Origin: JAJPHF01 sp035293805
GTDB lineage: Bacteria; Chloroflexota; UBA6077; JAJPHF01
Assembly (NCBI GenBank): GCA_035293805.1
Contig: DATGMD010000063.1
Coordinates: 1 to 64,000 of the forward strand
Direction: 5' to 3'
DNA length: 64,000 nt
The position numbers and the translations under genes are program-made. Every line of letters begins with the position of its first letter. Positions within the stretch are counted from its first letter, which is position 1. This document shows positions 24,130 through 32,599 of this stretch, in pieces. A model generated the notes under the pieces. That model saw only the letters and a program-made list of their open reading frames with translations. It did no database searches and was not told the origin of the DNA.

Positions 24130-25347
24130 CTAGTAGATGACCTTGCGCTCCACCAGCGCCTCGTACTCGGCCTCGGATAGGCCGAGTAGCTCGCAGAAGA
24201 CGTAGTGGTTGTGCTCGCCGAGGCAGGGGCTCGGGCGGGCGAAGTCGGCAGGCGTTGCGGAGAATACGAAGCCGCTGTCCTCGTAGTGGAAGTCCCCCAG
24301 CGCGGCGTGCGGCACGGCGTGCCAGTAGCCGCGGTACTGGAGCTGCGGGTCGCTGTACAGGTCCGCCATCGTGTTCACGACCGCCGCCGGCACGCCCGCC
24401 GCCTGGAGCGTCTCCATCACGTCCTGGGGCGTGCGCTGGCGCGTCCACTCGCTAAGCCGCGCCTCGATCTCCGCCTCGTGCGCCTTGCGTCCCAGGATCG
24501 TGTCATACCGCGGGTCGGCGGCCCAGGCGGGCTCGCCGAGCGCACGCCGCAGCGCCGCCCAGTCCGCGTCGTTCCGCACGCTGATCGTACACCAGGCGTC
24601 CTCGCCCTGGCAGGGGAACGCTCCCTGCGGCGTCGCGCGCTCCGAGCGGTTGCCCGTGCGGTCCGCCAGGTGGCCGTTCGCGCTGTAGTCCAGCAGCGTG
24701 CTCGCCACGAACTGCAGCCCGTTCTCGTACTGCGAGTTGTCGATGTGCTGGCCCTCGCCGGTCCGCCGCCGGTGGTCCAGCGCGGCCATCACCGCGATCA
24801 GCCCGAAGCCCGCGCCCACGAAGTCGATGTACGGACCGTAGTTCAGCAGGGGCATCTCGCCGCCGTAGCCCGTGAGGTGCGTGAAGCCGCCGAGCGACGA
24901 CAGCATCGAGCCGAAGCCGGGGTGCCGCGCGTTCGGCCCCGTCGCGCCCATGTTGCATGAGCTGAGCATGATGATGTCGGCCTTCACCGCCCGCAGCGCC
25001 TCGTAGCCCAGCCCTAGCCGGTCGATCGTGCCCGGCGTCATGTTCTCCACGACCACGTCGGCGCGCGCCACCAGCCGCTTGGCGAGGTCGGTCCCCTCCG
25101 GCGATTTGAGGTTCAGCGTGACGCCCAGCTTGCCGTCGTTGAACACCGCGAAGCAGCCCGAGCGGTCCAGCCCCGGCTCCCCGTTCGCGAACGGCGGGTA
25201 GTGCGTGCGGAAACCGTCCAGGCTGGCGTGCGACTCGACGCGGATCACCTCCGCGCCGTAGTTCGCCATGTGCTTGCTCACCACCGGCCCGGCGGCGAAC
25301 ACCGCGAACTCGACCACCCGTATGCCGTCCAGCGCCCCTCTAGCCAT
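24130..25347 (-). CDS. Family III (CaiB/BaiF) CoA-transferase with catalytic Asp
   Basis: Family III enzymes move CoA between carboxylic acids through an aspartyl-CoA thioester. The 405-residue protein starts GALDGIRVVEFAVFAAGP, contains VVENMTPGTIDRLGLGYEAL and ends with a normal C-terminal domain (LRRALGEPAWAADPRYDTIL). The expected nucleophile is Asp175 in GPYIDFVGAG, placed exactly 24 residues before the conserved GEGQHIDNS glycine. It lies next to a second family III gene whose Asp is missing, so the two may form a heteromer as in BbsEF- or succinyl-CoA:phthalate-type transferases. The donor and acceptor acids are unknown. Confidence 0.92.
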   Translation of the reverse strand: MARGALDGIRVVEFAVFAAGPVVSKHMANYGAEVIRVESHASLDGFRTHYPPFANGEPGLDRSGCFAVFNDGKLGVTLNLKSPEGTDLAKRLVARADVVVENMTPGTIDRLGLGYEALRAVKADIIMLSSCNMGATGPNARHPGFGSMLSSLGGFTHLTGYGGEMPLLNYGPYIDFVGAGFGLIAVMAALDHRRRTGEGQHIDNSQYENGLQFVASTLLDYSANGHLADRTGNRSERATPQGAFPCQGEDAWCTISVRNDADWAALRRALGEPAWAADPRYDTILGRKAHEAEIEARLSEWTRQRTPQDVMETLQAAGVPAAVVNTMADLYSDPQLQYRGYWHAVPHAALGDFHYEDSGFVFSATPADFARPSPCLGEHNHYVFCELLGLSEAEYEALVERKVIY

Positions 25348-25486
25348 CAGCCGCCAGCTTTCAGCCGTCAGCTATCAGCCATCAGCAGCACGGAATTCGC
25401 TACGCGCACGGCCGCCGCGCTCGCCCCACGGCGATTGCCTCCCTGCCAGCGCAAGCTGACTGCTGATAGCCGATCGCTGAGAGCTA
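25345..25486. repeat. Dispersed hairpin repeats at the CoA-transferase junction, copy 4
   Basis: Runs such as CAGCCGTCAGCTATCAGCCA near 25362 and GACTGCTGATAGCCGATCGC near 25459 frame a spacer of about 75 bp. The arms pair imperfectly and the element reaches both gene ends. Confidence 0.65.
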
Positions 25487-26746
25487 AATCACGTTCGCCG
25501 CCTTCAGGCGGCCGAGGTCGTCCAGGCTGAGCCCCAGCTCCCCCTGATAGATCTCGACGTTGTGCTCCCCGATCTCGGGCGCGCGCCGCCACAGCGCGCA
25601 GGTGCCCGCGCCGAAGCGCGCGAATGGCCCCGGGTAGCGCAGCGTCGTCCCCAGCTCGGGATGCGGCAGGTCCACCCAGAAGCCGCGTGCCGTCAGGTGC
25701 GGGTCCGCCAGGTGGTCCGCCGCCGTTGCCACCGGGTAGCCGAGCATGCCGCGCTCGATCACCCCGCGGTAGTACTCGGCCTTTGTCAGCTGCCGGAACA
25801 GCTCGGCCGCCGGCCCCTCGATGGCGTCGATCTCCTCCTGCGTGCTCACCGCCACGTTGAAGTGGTCCCAGTCCCAGTGCTTCAGCCGCTCGGTCGCCAC
25901 GCCCTTCTCGTCCATCCACGCGACCAGTGCCCGCAGCGTGCGGATGCCCGCCGGCCCGCCGTAGATGATGAAGTTCACGTAACCATCGCGCACCGGCCAG
26001 ATGGCCCGCATGCGCGCGCCCGTGATGCTGCGCCCCGTCATGAACTCGCCGCCCCGCCGCGGGTTCGTCCCCTCCACGTCCCAGAAGGTCGGCGCGTGCG
26101 CCAGGCTGGCGATGACGCTCGCCTGCGCCGACACGTCCACGTGCTGGCCCACGCCGTCGCGCTCCCGCGCCCAGTGAGCGATGAGCGTGCCCATCGCCGC
26201 GTGCATGCTCGCCCACATCGGCGCCTGGGGCACCGACACCCGCAGCGGCGGCCGCCCGGGCTGCCCCGTGACCCCCATAAAGCCGCCCAGCGCCATTGCC
26301 TCCAGGTCCGTGCCCTGGTACGCGGCGTACGGCCCCTCGCTGCCGAACGGCGTGATCGAGGTCAGGATCACCCGGGGATTGACTTCCCGCAGCGCGCTGT
26401 AGTCGAGCCCGAGGGCCTGGAGCCGCCCCGGCTGGAACGACTCCAGCACGAAGTCCGCGCCCCCGACGAGCCGCAGGAACAGCGCCCGGCCCGTCGCGCA
26501 CGCCAGGTCCAGCGTGATGCCGCGCTTGCTCGTGTTGTAGGCGAACCAGTAGAGGCTGCGCTCGGGGTCGGGCTGCTCGTGATAGTACGGCCCGACCCCA
26601 CGATCCGGGTCGCCGCCCGGTGGCTCGACCTTCACCACGTCCGCGCCCAGATCACCCAGGATCTTGCCGCACAGATAGCCCCAGCTATCCGTCAGGTCCA
26701 GCACCCGGTACGGCGCCAGCACGCCCTCAGAAACGCTTTCAGCCAT
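25484..26746 (-). CDS. Family III (CaiB/BaiF) CoA-transferase-like protein lacking the catalytic Asp
   Basis: The 420-residue protein has the complete family III fold: APYRVLDLTDSWGYLCGKIL, GADVVKVEPPGGDPDRGVGP, YNTSKRGITLDL and GVGQHVDVSAQ. At the position where the neighbour has its nucleophilic Asp, 24 residues before the VGQ glycine, this protein has Pro176 (SVPQAPMWASMH). It is therefore unlikely to form the aspartyl-CoA intermediate itself and may be a non-catalytic partner subunit of the neighbouring transferase. It is the second gene of the operon, 80 nt after UbiD copy 2. Confidence 0.9.
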   Translation of the reverse strand: MAESVSEGVLAPYRVLDLTDSWGYLCGKILGDLGADVVKVEPPGGDPDRGVGPYYHEQPDPERSLYWFAYNTSKRGITLDLACATGRALFLRLVGGADFVLESFQPGRLQALGLDYSALREVNPRVILTSITPFGSEGPYAAYQGTDLEAMALGGFMGVTGQPGRPPLRVSVPQAPMWASMHAAMGTLIAHWARERDGVGQHVDVSAQASVIASLAHAPTFWDVEGTNPRRGGEFMTGRSITGARMRAIWPVRDGYVNFIIYGGPAGIRTLRALVAWMDEKGVATERLKHWDWDHFNVAVSTQEEIDAIEGPAAELFRQLTKAEYYRGVIERGMLGYPVATAADHLADPHLTARGFWVDLPHPELGTTLRYPGPFARFGAGTCALWRRAPEIGEHNVEIYQGELGLSLDDLGRLKAANVI

Positions 26747-26826
26747 CAGCAGTCAGCGCTCAGCGATCAGCCGCCGGGGCCAGCAGGCCGCTGACCTCTG
26801 ACGGCTGACCGCTGATGGCTCGCCTC
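26747..26826. repeat. Dispersed GTCAGC/GCTGAC hairpin repeat, copy 5
   Basis: AGCAGTCAGCGCTCAGCGAT on the left and TGACGGCTGACCGCTGATGG on the right can pair imperfectly. It occupies the entire junction between the second UbiD gene and the Asp-less CoA-transferase gene. Confidence 0.65.
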
Positions 26827-28383
26827 CTACCGCCCCGTGCGCGCCAGGCTCTCGACCCAGCCGCGCATCTCCGCCTTCGCCTTCTCCAGGTCCTTCGGCC
26901 CGAACCACTTCGCCGGGTCCACGCGGTCCACCGGGTACACCGGCCGGTGGAAGTCCTGCTCGTACCCGAAGGGCATCGTCGCGTCGATCCCCATGCCGCC
27001 CTCGAAGCGCGTGTTCGACGCCGTCCACTCCTTGTCGCCCGCCGTCATGCGCTCGGCCGGCTGGAAGGTCTGGCCGATGCCGCCGGGAATCGGGTTCAGG
27101 ATGTCCGTGTGGGGGTTCACGCGTGTCGTGAGCGCCCACATGATGTCGTCCATGCTGTAGATGTCGATGTCGGTGTCGCAGGCGATCGCCAGCCGCATGC
27201 CCTGGCTGCACGCCAGGATCGCGCCCAGGAAGTTCCGCTGCCAGCCGTCCTCGATCTTGTTCCGCTTCTTCACCTGGATGATGCAGCCGCCCCAGTCCGT
27301 CATGCAGTACGGGATGTTCACGTCCTGGATGATGCCCGGCTGCAGCCGCTCGCACAGCTCGTAGATCGCCGCCTCGCGCACCGTCGTGTCGATGTTGCTG
27401 TCGTCGGCGGTATGCACGCCGAGCGGGAAGATGATCGGCTTCGTCGCCCGGCGCCGCATGGTGATCGCCGTGACGTGGAACGTCGGCGCCTTGTACGCCT
27501 TGCCCATGTAGCCGGCCCATTCAGGGTGGAACCAGAACTTGCCCTGCTTGCCCTCGCGCTCGGCCTCCGCCGTCTCGTACCGCTTGTCGCGCGGGTACAG
27601 GTGGCCCTCCAGCACGTACTCGCAGTCGGCCACCGCCCAGGCGTCCACCGTCTTCGCCTTCACCAGCCGGATCGGCGAGCCCTGCACCGCCCCCGCGGCC
27701 CCCAGCTCGTCCGCGCCGCGCGGCAGCACCACGTAGTCGAAGCCGCCGCCGGCGATCAGCGTGCAGGCGGGCGGCAGGCCGAAGCACATGGTCAGCGGGA
27801 TCGGCTTCTCGTCGTTGTAGTGCTCGGTGATGATCTGCCACATGTGCGCGCCGGGCGCCGACTGGAAGGTGCCGACGTTGCCCCAGCGGAAGTTCATGCG
27901 GTTGTAGCCGATGTGGCTCCCGCCGTGGAAGTACGGCCCCACCACCACGCTGTTGCCGCTGCCGATCGTTAGCTCGCTCTCCAGCGCGGTGTGGCGGATG
28001 GCCGTGATGTACTTGTTCACGTCCAGGTCGTCGGTGATGACCTCTTCCTGGCACGGCGCCTCGCTGGCGGAGATCTCTTGCGGCGCCAGCGGGTGGGTCA
28101 GCGCGTGCGCCAGCTTCCGCGTGCGGTCCTGCGGCCCGTCCCAGCCGAACATCTTCTCCAGCACGCCGTAGTTGGCGAACAGGTTCGTGATCACGCGCGC
28201 GTGCGGATACCCCTTCACGTTGTTGAAGAGCATCGGCAGCGAGCCGTCGAGCGCCTTCTGGATGCCGGTGATCTCCAGGTCGGGGTCCACCGGCACGTCC
28301 GTCTCCAGCAGCAGGCCCTCCGAGCGGAGCCAGTCCACGGTCGCCGGCAGACTCGTGATGTCCTTGCGCGTGGCAATTGCCAT
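26827..28383 (-). CDS. UbiD-family prenyl-FMN-dependent decarboxylase (copy 2)
   Basis: A 518-residue UbiD enzyme and the first gene of the operon. Landmarks are LPMLFNNVKGYPHARVITNL, VVVGPYFHGGSHIGYNRMNF, CFGLPPACTLIAGGGFDYV, ADCEYVLEGHLYPRDKRYET and FWFHPEWAGYMGKAYKAPTF, which carries the catalytic-region glutamate. IACDTDIDIYSMDDIMWALT is the usual C-terminal signature. A 15-residue charged insertion precedes the HPEWAGYMG segment. Length and context (two family III CoA-transferases, UbiX) recall phthaloyl-CoA decarboxylase, but sequence reading alone cannot separate this from other UbiD enzymes acting on aryl acids or aryl-CoA. Confidence 0.93.
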   Translation of the reverse strand: MAIATRKDITSLPATVDWLRSEGLLLETDVPVDPDLEITGIQKALDGSLPMLFNNVKGYPHARVITNLFANYGVLEKMFGWDGPQDRTRKLAHALTHPLAPQEISASEAPCQEEVITDDLDVNKYITAIRHTALESELTIGSGNSVVVGPYFHGGSHIGYNRMNFRWGNVGTFQSAPGAHMWQIITEHYNDEKPIPLTMCFGLPPACTLIAGGGFDYVVLPRGADELGAAGAVQGSPIRLVKAKTVDAWAVADCEYVLEGHLYPRDKRYETAEAEREGKQGKFWFHPEWAGYMGKAYKAPTFHVTAITMRRRATKPIIFPLGVHTADDSNIDTTVREAAIYELCERLQPGIIQDVNIPYCMTDWGGCIIQVKKRNKIEDGWQRNFLGAILACSQGMRLAIACDTDIDIYSMDDIMWALTTRVNPHTDILNPIPGGIGQTFQPAERMTAGDKEWTASNTRFEGGMGIDATMPFGYEQDFHRPVYPVDRVDPAKWFGPKDLEKAKAEMRGWVESLARTGR

Positions 28384-28551
28384 GAGCCTCTCCTCCTACT
28401 GGCGGGGCGCCCGCGCCGCGCCGCGGCTCCCGCTCGCCGCCGCGCCGTGGCCGTGCCGATAGGGCGGCGAGCATCGCTCCGGCCAGGTGGACGACGAGCC
28501 GCTGGTGCGGCCGGCAGGCAACCAGCGTCGTGTTCAGGGCTGGTTGCTGCA

Positions 28552-28557
28552 ATTATA
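28552..28557 (-). promoter_or_regulatory. -10 element of the UbiD/CoA-transferase operon promoter
   Basis: A perfect TATAAT (ATTATA on the plus strand) lies about 170 nt upstream of the operon's first start codon. The -35 region 17 nt further upstream reads TGCTAT, a poor match, which suits an activator-dependent promoter. Transcription would start near 28545. Confidence 0.55.
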
Positions 28558-28600
28558 GTACCCAGGCGACGCCGATAGCAGGCCGGTCTGTTAGACTCTG

Positions 28601-28619
28601 GTATCGGAATCCGCGATAC
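28601..28619. promoter_or_regulatory. LysR-type operator (GTATCG-N7-CGATAC)
   Basis: A perfect 6-bp inverted repeat with 7-bp spacer contains ATC-N9-GAT and T-N11-A, the classic LysR recognition pattern. Its centre at 28610 is about 65 bp upstream of the inferred operon start point, and it is 52 bp upstream of the regulator's own start codon. It can thus serve activation of the operon and autorepression. Confidence 0.65.
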
Positions 28620-28670
28620 TGCCTGCCGCTCGCCGCTCGCCCCCGGCGGGCGCCCCGTAGTGAGCGTGCT

Positions 28671-29606
28671 GTGCGACTCGCCGACCTCGCCACCTTTCGC
28701 GCCGTCATGCGCCAGGGCACTGCCACCAAGGCCGCCGTGGCGCTCGGCCTCTCCCAGGCTACCGTATCCGAGCGCCTCGCGGCCCTGGAGCGCGAGCTGG
28801 GCGGCGCCCTCTTCCGCCGCACCGGCCGCCGCCTGGAGCCGACCGCGATGGGCGCCGCGCTGCTGCCCTTCGCCGAGCGCCTCCTGAGCCTCGAGGAGGA
28901 GGCGCGCTCTCAGGCCCGCCAGGCGCTGGGCCGCGGCGCCCGGCTCGCCCTCGCCGCCACGCCCACCACCAGCACCTACCTCCTGCCGCCCCTCCTGCGT
29001 CAGCTCCACGAGCAGCACCCCCGGGCCGAGATGGCCGTCCGCGTCGCCCAGCCGCCCGAGGTCGCCCGGCTGGTGCTGGACCACCTGGCAGCGGTCGCCC
29101 TGAACACTGCCGCCCTCGTCGTCCCTGAGCTAGAGCAAGAGTATCTTTGCGCCGACCCGATCGTGCCGGTCGCGGCCCCGACGCTGCGCGCCCGCCTGCC
29201 CCAGCCGTTGCCGGTCGCCGCGCTGGGCGACGTGCCCCTCATCTCGACCGAGGCCAATACCGGCTACTGGCACCGCGTCGAGGACTACCTCGCCCGCCAC
29301 GGCGTGCGGCCGCGGGTGGCGATGGACCTCGACTATATTGAGGTCGTGAAGCAGATGGTCTGGGCCGGCCTCGGCGTCAGCTTCGTCCCTCGCAGCGCGG
29401 TCGCCGACGACTTGCAGCGCGGCACCCTGGCCGAGCTGGCGATCACGCCCGCCCCGGCCCTCAGCCGGCCGATCTACCTTGTCTGGCGCCGCCGCCGCCC
29501 CCCGGAGGGGCTGGCTGCGGCCTTCGCGGCGGTCGCCCGCGCGGCCCTCGCCGATCCGCCGCCGGCGGACGCCGCGCCCCGCCCCGGCGCTCCGCCGCCG
29601 CCCTGA
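28671..29606 (+). CDS. LysR-family transcriptional regulator
   Basis: I place the start at the GTG at 28671 because the winged helix-turn-helix begins at once: VRLADLATFRAVMRQGTATK, then AVALGLSQATVSERLAALER and LGGALFRRTGRRLEPTAMG. This gives 311 residues, the family norm; upstream in-frame sequence covers the operator and is not protein-like. The effector domain has LALAATPTTSTYLLPPLLRQ, and MVWAGLGVSFVPRSAV is a typical late motif. It is divergent from the UbiD/CoA operon and upstream of the permease, and so is the likely sensor of the pathway substrate or CoA ester. Confidence 0.92.
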   Translation: MRLADLATFRAVMRQGTATKAAVALGLSQATVSERLAALERELGGALFRRTGRRLEPTAMGAALLPFAERLLSLEEEARSQARQALGRGARLALAATPTTSTYLLPPLLRQLHEQHPRAEMAVRVAQPPEVARLVLDHLAAVALNTAALVVPELEQEYLCADPIVPVAAPTLRARLPQPLPVAALGDVPLISTEANTGYWHRVEDYLARHGVRPRVAMDLDYIEVVKQMVWAGLGVSFVPRSAVADDLQRGTLAELAITPAPALSRPIYLVWRRRRPPEGLAAAFAAVARAALADPPPADAAPRPGAPPPP

Positions 29607-29762
29607 CCGCGTCATACACAAAGGGCTTGCCGTGCCGGGTGCCCTCGCGTAGAATCTTGTCAATTCGCTGGCCGCGCCGCCTCGCGGCGTGCCGAGACCA
29701 CCGCGTTTCGACCGCGTCCACCCGACGCGACCCACCCGCGCCCGCCGAGACGGGGAGGAGAG

Positions 29763-30761
29763 ATGGCCGAACAGGTGATCGCGCGCAAGAATATGGGCCA
29801 GGGCCTGGGCGTGCTGCTCTTCGTCATGCTCGGAGGGCTCGTCCTGGGCGTCGTGCTCCAGATCATCCTCGGCTTGCTCATGGGCAGTATGGGCGCCGCG
29901 CTCTCGCGCAGTAACGTGATCGTCGGGCTCGTCTGGCCGGTGTGGGCCATCGTCGCCGTCGAGGCCATCTACGCCAAGATCCCCCCCTACCAGCGCATCA
30001 TGCCACTCAGCACCGCGCGCGCCATCGTCGGCTTCCTCGCGCTGATCTTCGTCTGGGAGATCGTCACCACCTACGTGTTCACGAACGCGCTGGTCATCGT
30101 GCCGCTCAGCAAGATCTGGGCGGCCTTCATCAAGCTCGCCGCCAGCGGCGAACTGTGGAAGCACACCTCGGTCAGCCTGCAGGAAGCCGCGCTCGGCTAC
30201 GTCTCGGCGGCCATCGTCGGGGTCGGCCTGGGCCTGCTGCTCGCCACGAACGCCCGCCTGCGCGACTATCTCGAGCCCTGGGTGTCGTTCCTCTACGCCG
30301 TGCCGCTGGTCGCCATCGCGCCGCTGTTCATCGTGGCCTTCGGCATCGGCATCATGTCCAAGGTCGTGGTCATCTTCCTCGTCGCCGTGTTCATCATCCT
30401 CGTGAACACCGAGGTGGGCGTCCTGAGCACCGACCCGCACCTTATCGAGGCGGCGCGCTCCTTCGGCGCGACGCGGCTGCAGATCTTCCGCAAGGTGCTC
30501 CTGCCCGCAGCGCTGCCCTTCATCATCGCGGGCCTGCGCCTGGGCGTCGCCCGCGCCCTGGTCGGCGTCGTCGTCGCCGAGCTGTTCGGCGCCAAGGCGG
30601 GGCTGGGCTTCCTCATCCTCGCCTCGGCCCAGGTCTTCGACACCGCCAGCCTGTTCGTCGGCGTCCTGGTGCTGGCGATCGGCGGCTACCTCGGCGTCGA
30701 GCTGCTCGCGCTCGTCGAGAAGCGCATGGCCCCCTGGCGCCACTTCGAGTTGAGGGACTAG
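29763..30761 (+). CDS. NitT/TauT-type ABC transporter permease
   Basis: A 332-residue SsuC/TauC-like permease. Two hydrophobic helices occupy the first 80 residues, more than usual, followed by the standard six-helix domain. The cytoplasmic coupling motif is EAARSFGATRLQIFRKVLLP with downstream ALPFIIAGLRLGVARAL. GGGGAGGAGAG precedes the ATG. Its ATPase partner starts 4 nt after its stop codon. It follows the LysR gene on the same strand. No substrate-binding protein is attached, so one of the solitary binding proteins may serve it. The N-terminal two-helix extension is unusual. Confidence 0.92.
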   Translation: MAEQVIARKNMGQGLGVLLFVMLGGLVLGVVLQIILGLLMGSMGAALSRSNVIVGLVWPVWAIVAVEAIYAKIPPYQRIMPLSTARAIVGFLALIFVWEIVTTYVFTNALVIVPLSKIWAAFIKLAASGELWKHTSVSLQEAALGYVSAAIVGVGLGLLLATNARLRDYLEPWVSFLYAVPLVAIAPLFIVAFGIGIMSKVVVIFLVAVFIILVNTEVGVLSTDPHLIEAARSFGATRLQIFRKVLLPAALPFIIAGLRLGVARALVGVVVAELFGAKAGLGFLILASAQVFDTASLFVGVLVLAIGGYLGVELLALVEKRMAPWRHFELRD

Positions 30762-30765
30762 TGGG

Positions 30766-31554
30766 ATGCCCAAGCTGGAAACGCGCGGCCTGTCCAAGAC
30801 GTTCATCAAGGCGACCGGCGGCGAGGTCGAGGCCTTGCGAGACATCAGCCTCCAGATCGAGGAGGGTGAGTTCATCTGCATCGTCGGCGCCAGCGGTTGC
30901 GGCAAGACCACGTTCCTCCGCATCCTCGACGGCCTGATCGACCAGACGAGTGGCGAGATCCTCCTTGACGGCCGCGAGGTCACCCGCCCCGGCCCCGATC
31001 GCGGCTTCGTCTTCCAGAGCGACTCGCTGTTCCCCTGGCGCACCGTCCTCGACAACGTGGTGTTCGGGCTCGAGGTGCAGGGCAAGCCGCGCAAGGCCTC
31101 CGTCGAGCGCGCGATGGAGTACATCAAGCTCGTCGGCCTGTCCGGCTTCGAGAAGAACTATCCCCACGAGCTGTCGGGCGGCATGCGCCAGCGCGCCAAT
31201 CTCGCCCGCGCCCTCACCGTCAACCCCGAGCTGCTGCTGATGGACGAGCCGTTCGCCGCGCTCGACGCGCAGACGCGCGAGATCATGCAGCAGGAGTTGC
31301 TCCGCATCTGGCGCGGCTACCAGAAGACGGTGATCTTCATCACGCACCAGATCGACGAGGCGATCTACCTGGCCGACCGCGTGTTCGTCTTCACCGTGCG
31401 CCCCGGCCGCGTGAAGACTGCCATCCGCGTGCCCTTCCAGCGGCCGCGCAGCCTGGAGATCAAGCGCACGCCCGAGTTCATCGGCTACGTCGATCAGGTG
31501 TGGAAGCTGATCGAGGAAGAGGTCCGCGCCAGCGTCATGGCCGGCGAGTCGTAG
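30766..31554 (+). CDS. NitT/TauT-type ABC transporter ATP-binding protein
   Basis: The ATPase partner of the adjacent permease, 262 residues. Walker A is GASGCGKTTFLRILDG, the Q-loop is in FVFQSDSLFPWRTVLDN, the signature is LSGGMRQRANLARAL, Walker B is LLLMDEPFAALD and the switch is IFITHQIDEAIYLADR. It is strikingly similar to the ATPase at 20242-21072. The stop codon is directly followed by the stop of the convergent short-chain dehydrogenase gene, with no base between them, so there is no room for a terminator. Confidence 0.94.
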   Translation: MPKLETRGLSKTFIKATGGEVEALRDISLQIEEGEFICIVGASGCGKTTFLRILDGLIDQTSGEILLDGREVTRPGPDRGFVFQSDSLFPWRTVLDNVVFGLEVQGKPRKASVERAMEYIKLVGLSGFEKNYPHELSGGMRQRANLARALTVNPELLLMDEPFAALDAQTREIMQQELLRIWRGYQKTVIFITHQIDEAIYLADRVFVFTVRPGRVKTAIRVPFQRPRSLEIKRTPEFIGYVDQVWKLIEEEVRASVMAGES

Positions 31555-32331
31555 CTACCACATCGCTCGGCCGCCGTCCACGACCAGCGTTTGGCCGCTG
31601 ACGAACGCGCTCCGGTCCGAGGCCAGGTACACGAAGGCCCCCACCAGGTCCGCGGGCACCTGCGTCCGCTTGATCGGCCCGGCCTGCGCGCGCTGCTCCA
31701 TGTACTCGCGCGTCGTCGTCGCCAGCGCCGCGCTCGTCGCCGTGAGCCCGGGCGCGATGGCGTTCACCCGGATCCCGTGCTCGCCCACCTCGCGCGCCAG
31801 CGCCCGCGTCAGGCCGATCACCCCAGCCTTCGACGTGACGTAGTGCAGGAACTGCGGCGCGCCCCAGAAGGCCGTCCCCGACGAGATGTTGATGATGCTG
31901 CCGCTGCCCTGCTGGCGCATGTAGGGAAACACTGCCTTGCAGCACAGCCACATCCCGCGCAGGTTCACCGCCATGACGGCATCCCACTCCTCCTCGGGAA
32001 TCTGGTCGAACGGCTTCCGCTGGATGTTGCCGAACATCGCGGCGCAGTTCACCAGCACGTCGATCCGCCCCACTTCCTCGAAGGTCTGGCGTGCCATCGA
32101 CTCGGCGTCGAGCCACTTGCTCACGTCCGTCGCCAGCGCCAGCGCGTCCCCGCCCGCCTCGCGCACGGCGGCCGCGGTCTGGTCGGCCAGGTCCTGCTTC
32201 AGCTCCGCGACCACGACGCGCGCGCCCTCCTGCGCGTAGCGCACGCAGATGGCGCGGCCGATGTCGCCACCCGCGCCCGTCACGATCGCCACCTTCCCCC
32301 GGAGCAACTGGTCGCCAATCGGCTCGCGCAT
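31555..32331 (-). CDS. Short-chain dehydrogenase/reductase (3-oxoacyl-ACP reductase-like)
   Basis: A classical SDR of 258 residues. The cofactor loop is VTGAGGDIGRAICVRYAQEG and the catalytic residues are Ser in INISSGTAFWG and Tyr/Lys in HYVTSKAG. The C terminus, LVGAFVYLASDRSAFVSGQT followed by VVDGG, is typical of FabG-like enzymes. An acidic residue at the end of the second strand (VVVAELKQD) suggests NAD(H) preference. It is alone on the minus strand, divergent from the peptidase pair. It could serve the neighbouring degradation pathway by oxidising a hydroxyacyl intermediate, which is inference. Confidence 0.92.
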   Translation of the reverse strand: MREPIGDQLLRGKVAIVTGAGGDIGRAICVRYAQEGARVVVAELKQDLADQTAAAVREAGGDALALATDVSKWLDAESMARQTFEEVGRIDVLVNCAAMFGNIQRKPFDQIPEEEWDAVMAVNLRGMWLCCKAVFPYMRQQGSGSIINISSGTAFWGAPQFLHYVTSKAGVIGLTRALAREVGEHGIRVNAIAPGLTATSAALATTTREYMEQRAQAGPIKRTQVPADLVGAFVYLASDRSAFVSGQTLVVDGGRAMW

Positions 32332-32599
32332 GCGCCCTCCCCGGCCCCGCTCGCTGCCCTGGGCCAGCCGCGTCCTTCCCGTGCCGCCGCGCCCCGCGAG
32401 GCCCCCGCCGCGCAGTTATAGCACTCGGCGACGAGCTATTCCTGCACGCCAGGCCATCGTGTGGTAGGCTCTAGCGACGCGCACCCCGGACCGGCGGCCC
32501 CGCGCCACTGGCGGCCCCCGTCCCTCGCGTCTCGTCCCACGGTGGCTCCGTGCGCGACCCTGCGACCACAGATCAGGATCACGACGTAGTGGAGGCGGC

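Noticed and set aside
29130..31127. A 665-residue minus-strand frame over the permease and ATPase genes
   Set aside because: Acidic, His-rich low-complexity sequence antisense to genes with intact ABC motifs.
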